NCBI GenBank assembly: GCA_021773195.1
Contig: JAJFKN010000055.1
Span: 1 to 64,000 of the forward strand
DNA: 64,000 bases
Direction: 5' to 3'
Source of the DNA: Gammaproteobacteria bacterium
GTDB taxonomy: Bacteria; Pseudomonadota; Gammaproteobacteria; JAKBBU01
Shown: in pieces, positions 28,352-37,478 of the stretch
Layout of the letters: each line of letters begins with the position of its first letter
Position numbering within the stretch: the stretch's first letter is position 1
Position numbers and translations under genes: made by a program
The notes under the pieces: generated by a model
Databases searched by the model: none
Seen by the model: only the letters and a program-made list of their open reading frames with translations
What the model was told of the DNA's origin: nothing

Positions 28352-29584
28352 ATGGCCATCCTCGATGAAATTAGAATGAAAAATAACCTGTCTTTTTTAT
28401 CACCACCAGTCTGGCTGCTTTTTGTCCTTGCTGGTTTCCCTCAATTGAGTGAAACGGTTTATTCACCCGCACTGCCTAATATTGCCCATAACCTAGCTAC
28501 AAGCAACCAACTCGTGCAGTGGACTTTAAGCATCTACTTGCTTGGTTTTGCCTTAGGTGTTTTTCTCTGGGGCCGCATTTCAGACCAACTGGGTAGGCGC
28601 CCTACCATGTTGATTGGAATTAGCATATACATCCTTGGCAGCTTGGCTTGCTTAATGGCTGACAATATTGTCTGGTTGTTGCTAGCAAGGCTAATGCAAG
28701 GACTTGGTGCTGGGGCGGGCTCTGTATTAACTCAAACCATTGCGCGTGAATCCCTGCAGGGTGAACAACGACACCGATTTTTTTCTATGGCTGGTTTTGC
28801 CATGGCCTTGTCTATCGCTCTAGGGCCCTTCATTGGTGGTTATTTAACCCAGTGGTTTGACTGGCGGGCTAATTTTTCTTTTCTCCTGTTGCTTGGTATC
28901 AGCATTTTTATTTTGGTAAGTATGTGCTTGCCTGAAACACATAACAAAAGTAGCGCTCAGAAAGTCTCCCTGACCGAAGTATTTAAAGTTCTCCTAAAAG
29001 ACAAATATGTTGTAGGCTGTATTTGGTTAGTTGCTGCAGTTAACGGGGTCTTATTCAGCTATTATGCCGAAGCGCCATTTATTTTTATTCAAATCATCCA
29101 TTTAACCAGCAGCCAATATGGTTGGCTAGGCAGTACTATTGCATTAGCTGCATTGCTAGGCAGTATGGCTTCAAAGCGATTAGTGAAATACTTTTTACCC
29201 AGCCAACTCATTGCCTTTGGTGCCATCATCATGTTGATAAGCAGTACACTGCTTGTAATGACTTCCCTATCCAACCTAATTAGTTCCCACGATAAGATAT
29301 TATCAGTTATTTTAATTTTAGGACCCATGATGGGACTTGTGCTAGGGGGCTTTGGGTTTGTCATACCCATGACACTTAGCACCGCATTACAGAAACATCA
29401 AAATGTACTTGGTACAGCGGGGGCTTTATTTGGCTTATCTTACTATATTATTATGGCTCTACTGACATGGATTATGGGTTTAATTCATAATGGGACTCTA
29501 CTGCCAATGCCCATTTTCTTCCTTGTGATTAGTGCAATCAGCTATCTTGTGTATTTTGGGCTAATACGAGATAAGCCCAATTGA
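28352..29584 (+). CDS. MFS drug transporter, Bcr/CflA type
   Basis: 410 residues with 12 predicted TM segments. The MFS motif A is GRISDQLGRRPTMLIG between TM2 and TM3; YSPALPNIAHNL and QTIARESLQGEQRH are typical of Bcr/CflA exporters. It would export drugs or small metabolites by proton antiport. Two starts are possible, 28352 or 28376 (MKNNLSF); neither has a strong ribosome site. It stands alone next to the IS256 relic. Two more family members are at 37646 and 45338. Confidence 0.85.
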   Translation: MAILDEIRMKNNLSFLSPPVWLLFVLAGFPQLSETVYSPALPNIAHNLATSNQLVQWTLSIYLLGFALGVFLWGRISDQLGRRPTMLIGISIYILGSLACLMADNIVWLLLARLMQGLGAGAGSVLTQTIARESLQGEQRHRFFSMAGFAMALSIALGPFIGGYLTQWFDWRANFSFLLLLGISIFILVSMCLPETHNKSSAQKVSLTEVFKVLLKDKYVVGCIWLVAAVNGVLFSYYAEAPFIFIQIIHLTSSQYGWLGSTIALAALLGSMASKRLVKYFLPSQLIAFGAIIMLISSTLLVMTSLSNLISSHDKILSVILILGPMMGLVLGGFGFVIPMTLSTALQKHQNVLGTAGALFGLSYYIIMALLTWIMGLIHNGTLLPMPIFFLVISAISYLVYFGLIRDKPN

Positions 29585-29589
29585 GCGCT

Positions 29590-29849
29590 TTATAATTTAT
29601 CAAGTAATTCTCGTAATCGAATGGGGATCTCCATATTGTCACGTAGAATGCTTAAAACATGCATCTTCTGCTTGCTTTGAGGGCTGACAAATTTTACAAA
29701 AATATAATGGCATCCATAATGAAAGAATTTAATATCTTTAAATATATCCCCGGTAAACTTCTTAGCAGAGGGATATTGTCACACACTTCAGATAGCTTTG
29801 AATGTAAACCATCAATATATTTATCGGCCTGTGTTTCTAAAGTAGACAT
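29590..29849 (-). pseudogene. RelE/ParE-family toxin, frameshifted
   Basis: The minus strand starts MSTLETQADKYIDGLHSKLS at 29849. A one-base shift near AATATCCC (about 29772-29779) is needed to continue as SAKKFTGDIFKDIKFFHYGC, HYIFVKFVSP and VLSILRDNMEIPIRLRELL to the stop at 29590. The (H)YxxHYIF and ILRDNMEIPIRL signature is that of ParE toxins, ribosome- or gyrase-directed. No antitoxin gene is visible beside it. Either a dead toxin or a sequencing error. Confidence 0.6.
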
Positions 29850-30014
29850 GTCGAATACTCCATAGGCAATTATTAACTTAATATTTGCCTATTTTGCCAA
29901 TATATATGTGGTTAATGCTGGTTATTGTACCATCTTGGCTGCGCTTATTCTAAGTGGCTTTTTATCTGTTTGATTTTAAAAGGATTAAGCTTTGAGTCGA
30001 TAAACCTATCCCCA

Positions 30015-30191
30015 TTACTGATAATTCCTATCATCAGTAATGCTGTGTCCAGGATGAAAAAATGCTAGAAAGTCAGTCGCTTAATAGATGCCCTTATTAT
30101 AGGTGCGGGCAAATTATGGACATCCGGGTTGGCTTGCTTTATAATCGGCCAATTATAACCGTTAACCAAAACCCATAAAAAAGAGACAGCC
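30015..30191 (+). promoter_or_regulatory. Dyad-promoter cassette, copy E
   Basis: TTACTGATAAT-TCCT-ATCATCAGTAA (30015-30040, one mismatch), GTCCAGGATGAAAAAATGC, then CTAGAAAGTCAGTCG, and promoter TGGACA (30117-30122)-17 bp-TATAAT (30140-30145) inside TTATAAT-N6-ATTATAA. The ATG CAA AGA CAG start follows at 30192. Confidence 0.72.
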
Positions 30192-30335
30192 ATGCAAAGA
30201 CAGCCTCTCCAAACAGCACCGGACATTATTTGTTCCTTATCTGATGCCGCCCATTTTGTTGGCTTAGAAAATCCCAGGTTAGTGACTCAATATTTCCAAG
30301 CATGGCTAGGAAGATGGTTATCAGAGACTTCTTAA
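30192..30335 (+). pseudogene. Truncated M-Q-R-Q family gene (47 codons)
   Basis: The ATG behind cassette E reads MQRQPLQTAPDIICSLSDAA and stops after 47 codons (ending RWLSETS). The first residues match the ankyrin protein at 25911 (MQRQ). No ankyrin or F-box motif survives. It may be a short real peptide, but a truncated family member is more likely. The gap from here to 30570 has no gene. Confidence 0.45.
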
Positions 30336-30530
30336 TAACAGACTTACCCACAGTAGTTAAAGTAGAGTATAAAATTATAGTTGGCTTCTGATCTTCAAGA
30401 TTCTTCTCTTAAATGCCATTTAACTAATTGTTTATTATGGTGAACCCGTCGGTTGTTTTGTTTGGGGGGTGGTAGGTAATTTCCACTTCCATCAAGTAAC
30501 CATGGATCTTAGTCACAGAGTTATCCACAG

Positions 30531-30539
30531 AAGTTAATG
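30531..30539 (+). promoter_or_regulatory. Isolated perfect DnaA box
   Basis: TTATCCACA, the full consensus, in non-coding DNA 27.6 kb from oriC. A single 9-mer can arise by chance; a DnaA-titrating or regulatory site is possible. Confidence 0.3.
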
Positions 30540-30570
30540 GGCTGCTTGATTATACCCCGCCAACTTAACA

Positions 30571-31296
30571 TTAGTCGTCTGAGTCTAATTCTTTGTCAGC
30601 CGAAGGGTTGGTTTCTTGTAGTGGTGGCGCGTGACTTAAATTCAGATCATGGAATAACAGCGTCATTAAACAAAAATACCAGGGTAAGAAAAGCACATTC
30701 ACAAGGATTTGTAATATCCCGCCCGTAAAGGCGATGCCACTAGAAGTGACGCCAAAGTCTGACACCAAACCTAAAATGACCAAGGGTACGACGTAGGCGA
30801 TAAAAAGAATGCCAAAGGTTCGCCACCACTTCCCCCAAACTAATTGGCAAGAGAATTTGAAAGCGCCGATGATGGATTTATTGCTGATGACTAGGGCAGG
30901 AATGGCGAAGAATAATAAAACATTAAGAAAGACGCCGGGAATAAAGAAGAGTAAATAACCCAAGAAAACAGGGATGGTGACTAAAACAATCAAGCCAACG
31001 GTTGGTAAGTATTTTGATTTGGCTAAGGCCATGGGGTCGCTTTGGTCTTCCGTACCGTAGTTATTGAGGGTCTTAATGATAGCTACGCTAAAAAAGCCCC
31101 AAGCAAAGAGCATAAGAATCAGGTAGACAATTTGTGGTAAGCCCTGCATGATGTTATGAAGAAAAGTTGGTACACTGCTGACCACAGCCAAGACGATGAT
31201 GAAGTTAAGAATGGAGCGGAAAGATTCCTTGTAGAGCTGGAAGCACTGGACGAAGACTTCATCAAAAGCCAGGGGTGTTTGCGAAAATTTGAACAT
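30571..31296 (-). CDS. Multi-pass inner-membrane protein
   Basis: 241 residues from the ATG at 31296 (MFKFSQTPLAFDEVFVQCFQ), which has GGGAG upstream; the longer frame to 31404 overlaps the priA promoter and start. About five hydrophobic segments; a polar first segment (CFQLYKESFRSILNF) and GAFKFSCQLVWGKWWRTFGI resemble YciC/UPF0259-like proteins, but I am not sure of the family. The tail is acidic. Divergent from priA. Function is unknown. Confidence 0.65.
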   Translation of the reverse strand: MFKFSQTPLAFDEVFVQCFQLYKESFRSILNFIIVLAVVSSVPTFLHNIMQGLPQIVYLILMLFAWGFFSVAIIKTLNNYGTEDQSDPMALAKSKYLPTVGLIVLVTIPVFLGYLLFFIPGVFLNVLLFFAIPALVISNKSIIGAFKFSCQLVWGKWWRTFGILFIAYVVPLVILGLVSDFGVTSSGIAFTGGILQILVNVLFLPWYFCLMTLLFHDLNLSHAPPLQETNPSADKELDSDD

Positions 31297-31388
31297 GGGG
31301 TAACTCCCAAGATGGATCGGTCCCTCAATTGTGGTTGCAAGTAGTACAGTTGTAAAGGGATTAGGCCAAAAAACCGTATGAGGGTTCC

Positions 31389-33404
31389 GTGAATCAACAA
31401 TCATCGTCCATTTTAAGAGTGGCTGTGGATACCCCGCTACATCGAAGCTTTGATTATTTGCCCCCCATGGATGTGGATTGGGATAGGATTCAAATAGGGC
31501 AGCGTGTTCGAGTGCCTTTTCGTAATAAAATCATCACCGGCATGCTTATGTCCATAGAGCAAGAAACTTCCGTTCCAAAAAATAAGTTGAAGCAGGCGGA
31601 GGAAGTCATCATCGAAACACCCATTTGGACCCCTTCGCTTACAAAGTTGCTGCAATTTGTGCAAGATTATTACCATCAACCCGTGGGGGAAGTGATGATG
31701 GGGTTGATGCCTAAATGGTTGAGAGAAGGGCGACCACAAGTCATGCCAAAGCAAAGGGCGGGCAAAGGAGCCAAGGTAGCGGTAAATCAGCGACTTAAAG
31801 TCGTGGAATTAAATCAAGAACAACAGCAGGCCAGTGCGCGTATAAAGGAAGATTTAGAGCATTTCCATGGGTATTTAATTCAAGGTGTGACAGGCAGCGG
31901 TAAGACGGAAGTCTATATGGACGTGGTGGAAGCTGTGCTAGCGCGTGGTAAGCAGGCTCTAATATTGGTGCCTGAAATTGGTTTAACACCACAAACCCTA
32001 GATCGTTTTCAACAACGGTTTAATGAACCCGCTGTCTTATTGCATTCAGGATTAAGTCACGGACAGCGCTTGCGTGCTTGGATGCAGGCGAAAACAGCAA
32101 GTATTGTTGTTGGCACGCGCTCAGCTATTTTCACTCCCATGGATAAATTGGGCCTCATTATAGTGGATGAAGAGCATGATATGTCCTTTAAACAGCAGGA
32201 CAGTTTGCGTTATTCGGCGAGGGATTTAAGCATTGTGCGCGGGAACTTAGAAAATATCCCGGTTATTTTAGGCTCGGCAACACCTTCTTTAGAATCCTTG
32301 CATAATGCACAGCGTGAGCGATATGAACTATTACATTTATCACGGCGAGCCAGCAACGCTCAGCCGCCTGCTATGAATATTTTGGATATACGGGATGCTC
32401 AGTTGGAAGAGGGCCTTTCGGCGTCTCTATTAGAAGGCATTCAAAGACATCTATCGCGACAAGGGCAAATTTTATTATTCATTAACCGCCGCGGCTATGC
32501 GCCTTGTTTGATTTGTCACAGTTGTGGTTATTTAGCCGAATGCCGTCGCTGTGATGTAAAATTAACTCTGCATTCACAGTCTAATCGGTTGCATTGCCAT
32601 CAATGCGACAAAATTTATCCTTTGCAAAAACATTGCCCCCGTTGTGGCGGGGAAAAGTTAATTCCTTTAGGCGCGGGCACTGAACGTATAGAGCAAGCCC
32701 TACGACGCCACTTTCCCTGTGAAGGGGTGTTACGCATTGATGCTGATAGCACGCGCACCAAAGGCAGTATGGAAGAATACCTGCAAACCATTCGTGATGG
32801 TCGAGCAAATATTCTCATCGGCACACAAATGATGGCAAAAGGCCATGACTTTCCTAATTTAACATTAGTAGCTATTTTGGATGCCGATTATGGTTTATTC
32901 AGCGCAGATTTTAGGGCCATTGAACGTTTTGGCCAAATCATCGTGCAGGTGGCAGGGCGCGCTGGACGTGCAGAAAAACCCGGTGAAGTAATTATTCAAA
33001 CGCGTCACCCCGATTATCCTTTATTGCAAACACTCACCCAAAAAGGTTATAGCGCCTTTGCTAAGCAAATCTTGCAAGAGCGAGAGCAGGCCAGTTTACC
33101 GCCTTATTTGTATATGGCGTTGATTCGTGCCGAAGCCTTCGATGAGCAACTGCCCCAGCAATTCTTGCAACAGGTGAAGGGGCTAGCGCAAGATCACGGT
33201 TTGCAACCTTTGAATATCATGGGGCCCATTACCGCACCCATGGCTCGTCGTGCTGGACGCCATCGAGCTCAGTTATTGATACGAACAACAGAGCGTGGGC
33301 AATTACAACAATCCTTAAAGCCTTTAACCAGAGCCTTAGAGAACATGAAAGAGAGCCGTAAAGTGCGTTGGTCTTTGGATGTAGACCCTATGGATATGAT
33401 GTAG
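31389..33404 (+). CDS. priA: Primosomal helicase PriA
   Basis: 671 residues (E. coli 732). N-terminal 3'-DNA-binding domain, Walker A GVTGSGKTEVY, DEAH-type box IIVDEEHD, eight zinc-binding cysteines (from CLICHSCGYLAECRRC through CHQC and CPRC), and helicase motifs GTQMMAKGHDF and VQVAGRAGRAEKPG. It restarts stalled replication forks and reloads DnaB. The start is GTG 31389, because the frame gives the expected ILRVAVDTPLHRSFDYLPP N-terminus. aroE follows after 8 bp. Confidence 0.95.
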   Translation: MNQQSSSILRVAVDTPLHRSFDYLPPMDVDWDRIQIGQRVRVPFRNKIITGMLMSIEQETSVPKNKLKQAEEVIIETPIWTPSLTKLLQFVQDYYHQPVGEVMMGLMPKWLREGRPQVMPKQRAGKGAKVAVNQRLKVVELNQEQQQASARIKEDLEHFHGYLIQGVTGSGKTEVYMDVVEAVLARGKQALILVPEIGLTPQTLDRFQQRFNEPAVLLHSGLSHGQRLRAWMQAKTASIVVGTRSAIFTPMDKLGLIIVDEEHDMSFKQQDSLRYSARDLSIVRGNLENIPVILGSATPSLESLHNAQRERYELLHLSRRASNAQPPAMNILDIRDAQLEEGLSASLLEGIQRHLSRQGQILLFINRRGYAPCLICHSCGYLAECRRCDVKLTLHSQSNRLHCHQCDKIYPLQKHCPRCGGEKLIPLGAGTERIEQALRRHFPCEGVLRIDADSTRTKGSMEEYLQTIRDGRANILIGTQMMAKGHDFPNLTLVAILDADYGLFSADFRAIERFGQIIVQVAGRAGRAEKPGEVIIQTRHPDYPLLQTLTQKGYSAFAKQILQEREQASLPPYLYMALIRAEAFDEQLPQQFLQQVKGLAQDHGLQPLNIMGPITAPMARRAGRHRAQLLIRTTERGQLQQSLKPLTRALENMKESRKVRWSLDVDPMDMM

Positions 33405-33412
33405 GAGATGAA

Positions 33413-34222
33413 ATGAAAGCATATTACGCCGTTATGGGCGACCCTGTCGAGCATAGTCGCTCCCCAGAATTGCATACAGCTTTTGCTAAGCAATTGGGGG
33501 TGGATTTAAGCTATGAACGAATTTTAGTAAAGTCAGGGCAGTTAAAATCTGCGGTAAAAGATTTTATAAAGCAGGGCGGCAAAGGCTTAAGTATTACAGT
33601 GCCATTAAAAGGCGAAGCTTTTCAATTAGTGCACGAACGTTCACAGGGCGCCACCTTAGCCGGTGCTGTGAGCGTCATAAAAATTGAAGAGAATGGTCGG
33701 CTTTATGGGGAAAACCTCGATGGCCCAGGTTTGGTGAATGATATCCAAAATAATTTAACCTATCCTATTAAAGACAAAAAGGTGTTGTTAATTGGCGCTG
33801 GCGGTGGGGCGCGTGGCATTGCGGGGCCGATCTTACAGTGCAAACCGCAAGATTTAATTATTGCAAACCGCACCAAGGCAACGGCCATTCAATTAGCTGA
33901 GCATTTTCACGAGTATGGTAAAGTAGCGGGCTGTGGTTTTGAGGATTTAATAGATTGGCAATTCGATTTGGTGATTAATGCCACCAGCAGCAGTGTGCAA
34001 GGTATTCAATTACCTTTGCCGGCCCGCATTTTTGCCGCTAATAGCCTATGTTATGACATTATGTATGGTCCTAAAACCCAGGGCTTTTTGCAATGGGCTA
34101 AAGATAATGGTGCCGATCAAGCGAGCGATGGCTTTGGCATGTTGCTGGAACAGGCAGCTTTATCCTTTGAGCTATGGCAAGGTAAATTACCCACGACGCA
34201 ACCGTTGTTTGAGCGTAAATAA
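33413..34222 (+). CDS. aroE: Shikimate dehydrogenase
   Basis: 269 residues (E. coli 272). The shikimate-binding SRSPELH, the Lys in SITVPLKGEAF, and NLDGPGLVNDI (here NLDG for the usual NTDG) are present, as are the NADP loop IGAGGGARGI and the C-terminal Gln in GMLLEQAALSFELW. It reduces 3-dehydroshikimate to shikimate with NADPH in the chorismate pathway. Start ATG 33413 has TAGGAG upstream; a longer frame begins inside priA. It converges on the DUF2520 gene. Confidence 0.95.
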   Translation: MKAYYAVMGDPVEHSRSPELHTAFAKQLGVDLSYERILVKSGQLKSAVKDFIKQGGKGLSITVPLKGEAFQLVHERSQGATLAGAVSVIKIEENGRLYGENLDGPGLVNDIQNNLTYPIKDKKVLLIGAGGGARGIAGPILQCKPQDLIIANRTKATAIQLAEHFHEYGKVAGCGFEDLIDWQFDLVINATSSSVQGIQLPLPARIFAANSLCYDIMYGPKTQGFLQWAKDNGADQASDGFGMLLEQAALSFELWQGKLPTTQPLFERK

Positions 34223-34236
34223 GTATTTACCGCGGG

Positions 34237-35097
34237 CTAGGCGTTTTCTTCCCAAAGTTGGGCCATAGACTCATCGATATTCTTTGTATGGGAAGTAAGT
34301 CTTTGTGCTTGTTTCCCCAGGGTTTTATAGATTTCTTTGGTGTGGGGTATTTCTTCTAAGGCCTGCAAATGAGCTTTTAATACCATTAAGTCACCACGTT
34401 CAATAGGGCCTGTTAAGGCTTCTTTATGGGATAAGCCTTGCAGATTGGCAACGGTCCCGGCCATTAAATTATTACTGATAGCTTTGGCGGTTTCTTGATC
34501 TAGGCCTGCACGAGTGAATCCTTCTACGGCAGCGGCAGAAAGGGCCACTACATAATTGCTCGCTAAGACGCTGGCCATGTGATAAAGCGTTTTGGTTTCG
34601 GCGTGAATCGTAACAATTTGAGCGTTAAGAGCTTCAAAAAGCGGGCATAGTAGCTCTAAGGCTTGTGCATCTCCTTCCACGGCACAGTAGGTGCCCGCAA
34701 AATAACGAACGCTTTTTTGTGGGGAGGCGAAGCTGCGTAGAGGATGCAAAGTAGCCGTATAGGCCCCCTTTTGCCTTGCTGCACTGAGTACAGCGGATGT
34801 CATGGAGCCACTGCAATGAAAAACCACATCACCGGGGCGTAAGGGGCCTTTGGCAGCCAATTCATAGCAGGCTTGCTCCAATTGATTATCCTCCGTGGCT
34901 AGGAGGAAAATGTCGGCCGCAGGCAATTCAGCCATAGTTGCAACAGGTGCCCCTGTACCCATTTCATCACAGGCTCTTTGGGCACTTAATAGAGTGCGGT
35001 TTACAACGCCTCTGACGGCCAGTTGGCGAGCAAGCAGTATGCCTAGGGATTTACCCAGCTTCCCCGCACCAATGATATTACAGGTCAAATCAGTCAT
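34237..35097 (-). CDS. Rossmann-like/DUF2520 dehydrogenase-like protein
   Basis: 286 residues from the ATG at 35097, or 291 from 35112; both overlap the lepB 3' end. The N-terminal NAD(P)-binding fold has CNIIGAGKLGKSLGILLARQ, followed by VVFHCSGSMTSAVL and HPLRSFASP, and then an all-helical DUF2520 domain (ASNYVVALSAAAVEGFTRAG). The architecture is that of 6-phosphogluconate-dehydrogenase-like proteins; substrate is unknown. It follows lepB. Confidence 0.85.
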   Translation of the reverse strand: MTDLTCNIIGAGKLGKSLGILLARQLAVRGVVNRTLLSAQRACDEMGTGAPVATMAELPAADIFLLATEDNQLEQACYELAAKGPLRPGDVVFHCSGSMTSAVLSAARQKGAYTATLHPLRSFASPQKSVRYFAGTYCAVEGDAQALELLCPLFEALNAQIVTIHAETKTLYHMASVLASNYVVALSAAAVEGFTRAGLDQETAKAISNNLMAGTVANLQGLSHKEALTGPIERGDLMVLKAHLQALEEIPHTKEIYKTLGKQAQRLTSHTKNIDESMAQLWEENA

Positions 35098-35914
35098 GGG
35101 TTGTGTCTGCATCTTTAGCCGTTAAGGAGCGTCCTATGCGATCCCAACGAATATGAAAAGTGCCTTGTTTATAGGAGAAAAGGATAAACGCGCCTTTACC
35201 AATGAAATTTTTAGCTGGGACCAGTCCCCAGTCGCGACTGTCATCACTGTCATCACGATTGTCACCCATTGCAAAGTATTCACCCTTGGGTACTACTAGG
35301 TTTTTAAAGTCTACTCCGCGTTGATTGGGGCAGTTAGGTTCGTTGGTTTGGCACACATAAATATCATGTAGTTTCCCTGCTAAGTTTTCTTGAAATTGAT
35401 TCACTTCCCATTGTGGGCCTTGTGGTGAATTGCTGTCGGTATCAGTTTTTATTAGAGTTTGTTTTGCAGGTTTACCATTTACATAGAGGACTTTATTGAC
35501 ATAGCTGATTTTATCTCCAGGCACACCCACAATGCGTTTAATAAAAGCTACATGGGGGTTGACGGGCCAGCGGAATAAAGCAATGTCGCCACGCTTGGGT
35601 TCGCCAATTTTTAAAATAGTTTGATGGGTAACAGGTAAATGCAAGCCGTAATTGTATTGTGTGACAAAAACAATATCGCCGGGTTTTACGGTGGGTTCTA
35701 AAGAGCCAGAAGGCACATGATAGATCTGGAAAAAGAAAGAGCGTATGACTAATACGATTAATAATACAGGAAAAAATGAACGAGAGTACTCGATTATAGT
35801 TGGTATTTTTGCATCGCCAGAACGGTGTTTTTTCCAATATAAAACATCGATCAAATAAATGATACCTGAAAATAAGGTCAATACTAATAATATACCCATA
35901 AAGCCTAAGGTCAT
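35090..35914 (-). CDS. lepB: Signal peptidase I
   Basis: 274 residues. Two N-terminal hydrophobic segments (GFMGILLVLTLFSGIIYLID and FFPVLLIVLVIRSFFF), then the catalytic Ser in VPSGSLEPTVKPGD and the catalytic Lys in AFIKRIVGVPGDKI, and box E GDNRDDSDDSRDWG. It removes signal peptides from exported proteins at the outer face of the inner membrane. The usual Ser-Met after the catalytic Ser is Ser-Leu here. It is not next to rnc/era as in many relatives. Confidence 0.95.
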   Translation of the reverse strand: MTLGFMGILLVLTLFSGIIYLIDVLYWKKHRSGDAKIPTIIEYSRSFFPVLLIVLVIRSFFFQIYHVPSGSLEPTVKPGDIVFVTQYNYGLHLPVTHQTILKIGEPKRGDIALFRWPVNPHVAFIKRIVGVPGDKISYVNKVLYVNGKPAKQTLIKTDTDSNSPQGPQWEVNQFQENLAGKLHDIYVCQTNEPNCPNQRGVDFKNLVVPKGEYFAMGDNRDDSDDSRDWGLVPAKNFIGKGAFILFSYKQGTFHIRWDRIGRSLTAKDADTTHD

Positions 35915-35924
35915 GGTCTGTTCC

Positions 35925-36398
35925 TTATGAATTGGATTGAGTGATGATGGCTTTCGCTTGCAGAATATAAATATTCAGCTCCTTGGGGGATTCATTGGGC
36001 GATGCCGCAAAAAGTGTAATGAGAATGCCGTTTGCCCCTGATTTTTGAGCAATGGTTTTTGCTTGAGTAATGAGAGCTTGTATTGCTTCTTGTTTGGGTG
36101 CGGCCTGGGATTGTTCCAGATTAATTTGCCCCACTGTTTTGTATTTAACAAGAGGAGGTGATTGGTAAACCTTAACATCATTGCTGTTGGCGGCAATGAT
36201 GTTATCTGAAGCGGGCAGGAGGAGCCCTGACGGCAAATAAGGTCCATTAAAGTTAATACTATAGACGAAAACAAGGGCGATGGCCGCCACCACCAAATAA
36301 ATAAGAGTGCGTGATATTGAATGGGCCAAGGGCTTGTCCTCAATAGGGTGAGCTAAAGGACTGATTATAACCACTGTCCCCACACATAGAAAGGTCAT
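35925..36398 (-). CDS. Single-TM protein upstream of lepB
   Basis: Up to 157 residues. One membrane segment (TLIYLVVAAIALVFVYSI), then a periplasmic-type domain with VKVYQSPPLVKYKTVGQINL and an Ala/Gln-rich helix ending GANGILITLF. The fold recalls small heavy-metal-binding-like domains (YbjQ/RcsF type), but this is only a resemblance. The ATG at 36398 lacks a spaced ribosome site and a TATAAT lies inside the early frame, so TTG 36329 (LAHSISRTL, with GAGGA upstream) may be the true start. It is 10 bp from lepB. Function is unknown. Confidence 0.55.
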   Translation of the reverse strand: MTFLCVGTVVIISPLAHPIEDKPLAHSISRTLIYLVVAAIALVFVYSINFNGPYLPSGLLLPASDNIIAANSNDVKVYQSPPLVKYKTVGQINLEQSQAAPKQEAIQALITQAKTIAQKSGANGILITLFAASPNESPKELNIYILQAKAIITQSNS

Positions 36399-36458
36399 TT
36401 GCCTCTTTTATTGGAAACATTGCCGGTAATACTTCCATTGAAGCCCCTGGGGGGCGAT

Positions 36459-37478
36459 TCAATTTTTCTTAGCATCTATCAATAATAGCGATGCCGTAAT
36501 GAATCCCAAGGTTTTCCGTTCGATTAGAGCCATGGGTTGAGGGTTGTTGGGGTCACAATGATAGGCCCAGAGGGCTTTACGCCAATATTTTTCCGCTTTA
36601 GATGTTGCAAGTCCCAGTGAAAAAAGTTTGCCACAGGGATTTTCCGTGAAATATTGGCATTGGAGCGTGTCAGGTAGCGTTTGATGTTGGATAAAAAGTT
36701 TTATTGTTTCCTCAGGACATTCTGATGCATTAAAAGAAATCCGATGGCCAGACAGTTTTAATTGTTGGTAGATGCGATTATTATTAAAGCTGCATTTGAT
36801 ATGACGGTAAATATAGTCTCGACGTTGTCGAACAAGTGTCATATTAAAGCCGTTGATAAGGCGCTCCGACGGCTGAATGTCTCTCATTTTTAGGTAATAA
36901 TGAAATAAATCCAGGTGGTTGTTGGCATGAAAGATGACTGATGACGCAAGATAAGCGCAGAGATTATCTAAGCCCACTTGCCAGGGCAAAGAGCGACCGG
37001 CATGGCATGTATTAATGGTATTGATATTTTGGCAGTAGAGTTTGTCGGTAGAAATAAGATAATTCTCCAGATTACAATCTTTTTGGCAGAGTCCCTGTCG
37101 GTGTTGTTGTACCACCATATCAATGAATTTTTCGAGCATGGTGTTTTCTAAAGATTCATTCAAATAGTGATCTAAGGATTGGCCGGGTGTTAATTTTTCA
37201 AAAATGGCCGTGGGGTAATTGTTTAAGGTATCTTGTTGCAATAGGGTTGCCGTTGGGATATTGGCTTTAACTAAGTAATCATAGGCGGTCAATTCCCGCT
37301 GCAGTGTTTTACGGTTTTTAAAGAGTTTTGCTACGGCGGGCCGACCTTGAAACTCACCCTCTATAACTAAATGCCTGCCTCTAAGATGGCAACCTTTTGC
37401 GGTGAATGGGCTGGAAGTCTCTTGCAGAATGAGGTTTAGAGGGGGCGCTTGTCGTATTTGATGATAGAGTTCATTCAC
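36459..37478 (-). CDS. LPS-kinase-like (WaaP/KdkA/InaA-type) protein
   Basis: 339 residues, GTG start at 37478. The kinase-like core has an ATP-binding Lys strand (GRPAVAKLFKN), HRQGLCQKDCNLENYLI (the HxxG-D-N loop of the Kdo/heptose kinase group), then NINTINTCHAGRS, where relatives have IDFD-x-GR. The metal-binding Asp therefore appears to be Asn. Family members phosphorylate lipopolysaccharide core sugars at the inner membrane; this one may be altered or inactive. It stands alone. Confidence 0.65.
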   Translation of the reverse strand: MNELYHQIRQAPPLNLILQETSSPFTAKGCHLRGRHLVIEGEFQGRPAVAKLFKNRKTLQRELTAYDYLVKANIPTATLLQQDTLNNYPTAIFEKLTPGQSLDHYLNESLENTMLEKFIDMVVQQHRQGLCQKDCNLENYLISTDKLYCQNINTINTCHAGRSLPWQVGLDNLCAYLASSVIFHANNHLDLFHYYLKMRDIQPSERLINGFNMTLVRQRRDYIYRHIKCSFNNNRIYQQLKLSGHRISFNASECPEETIKLFIQHQTLPDTLQCQYFTENPCGKLFSLGLATSKAEKYWRKALWAYHCDPNNPQPMALIERKTLGFITASLLLIDAKKN

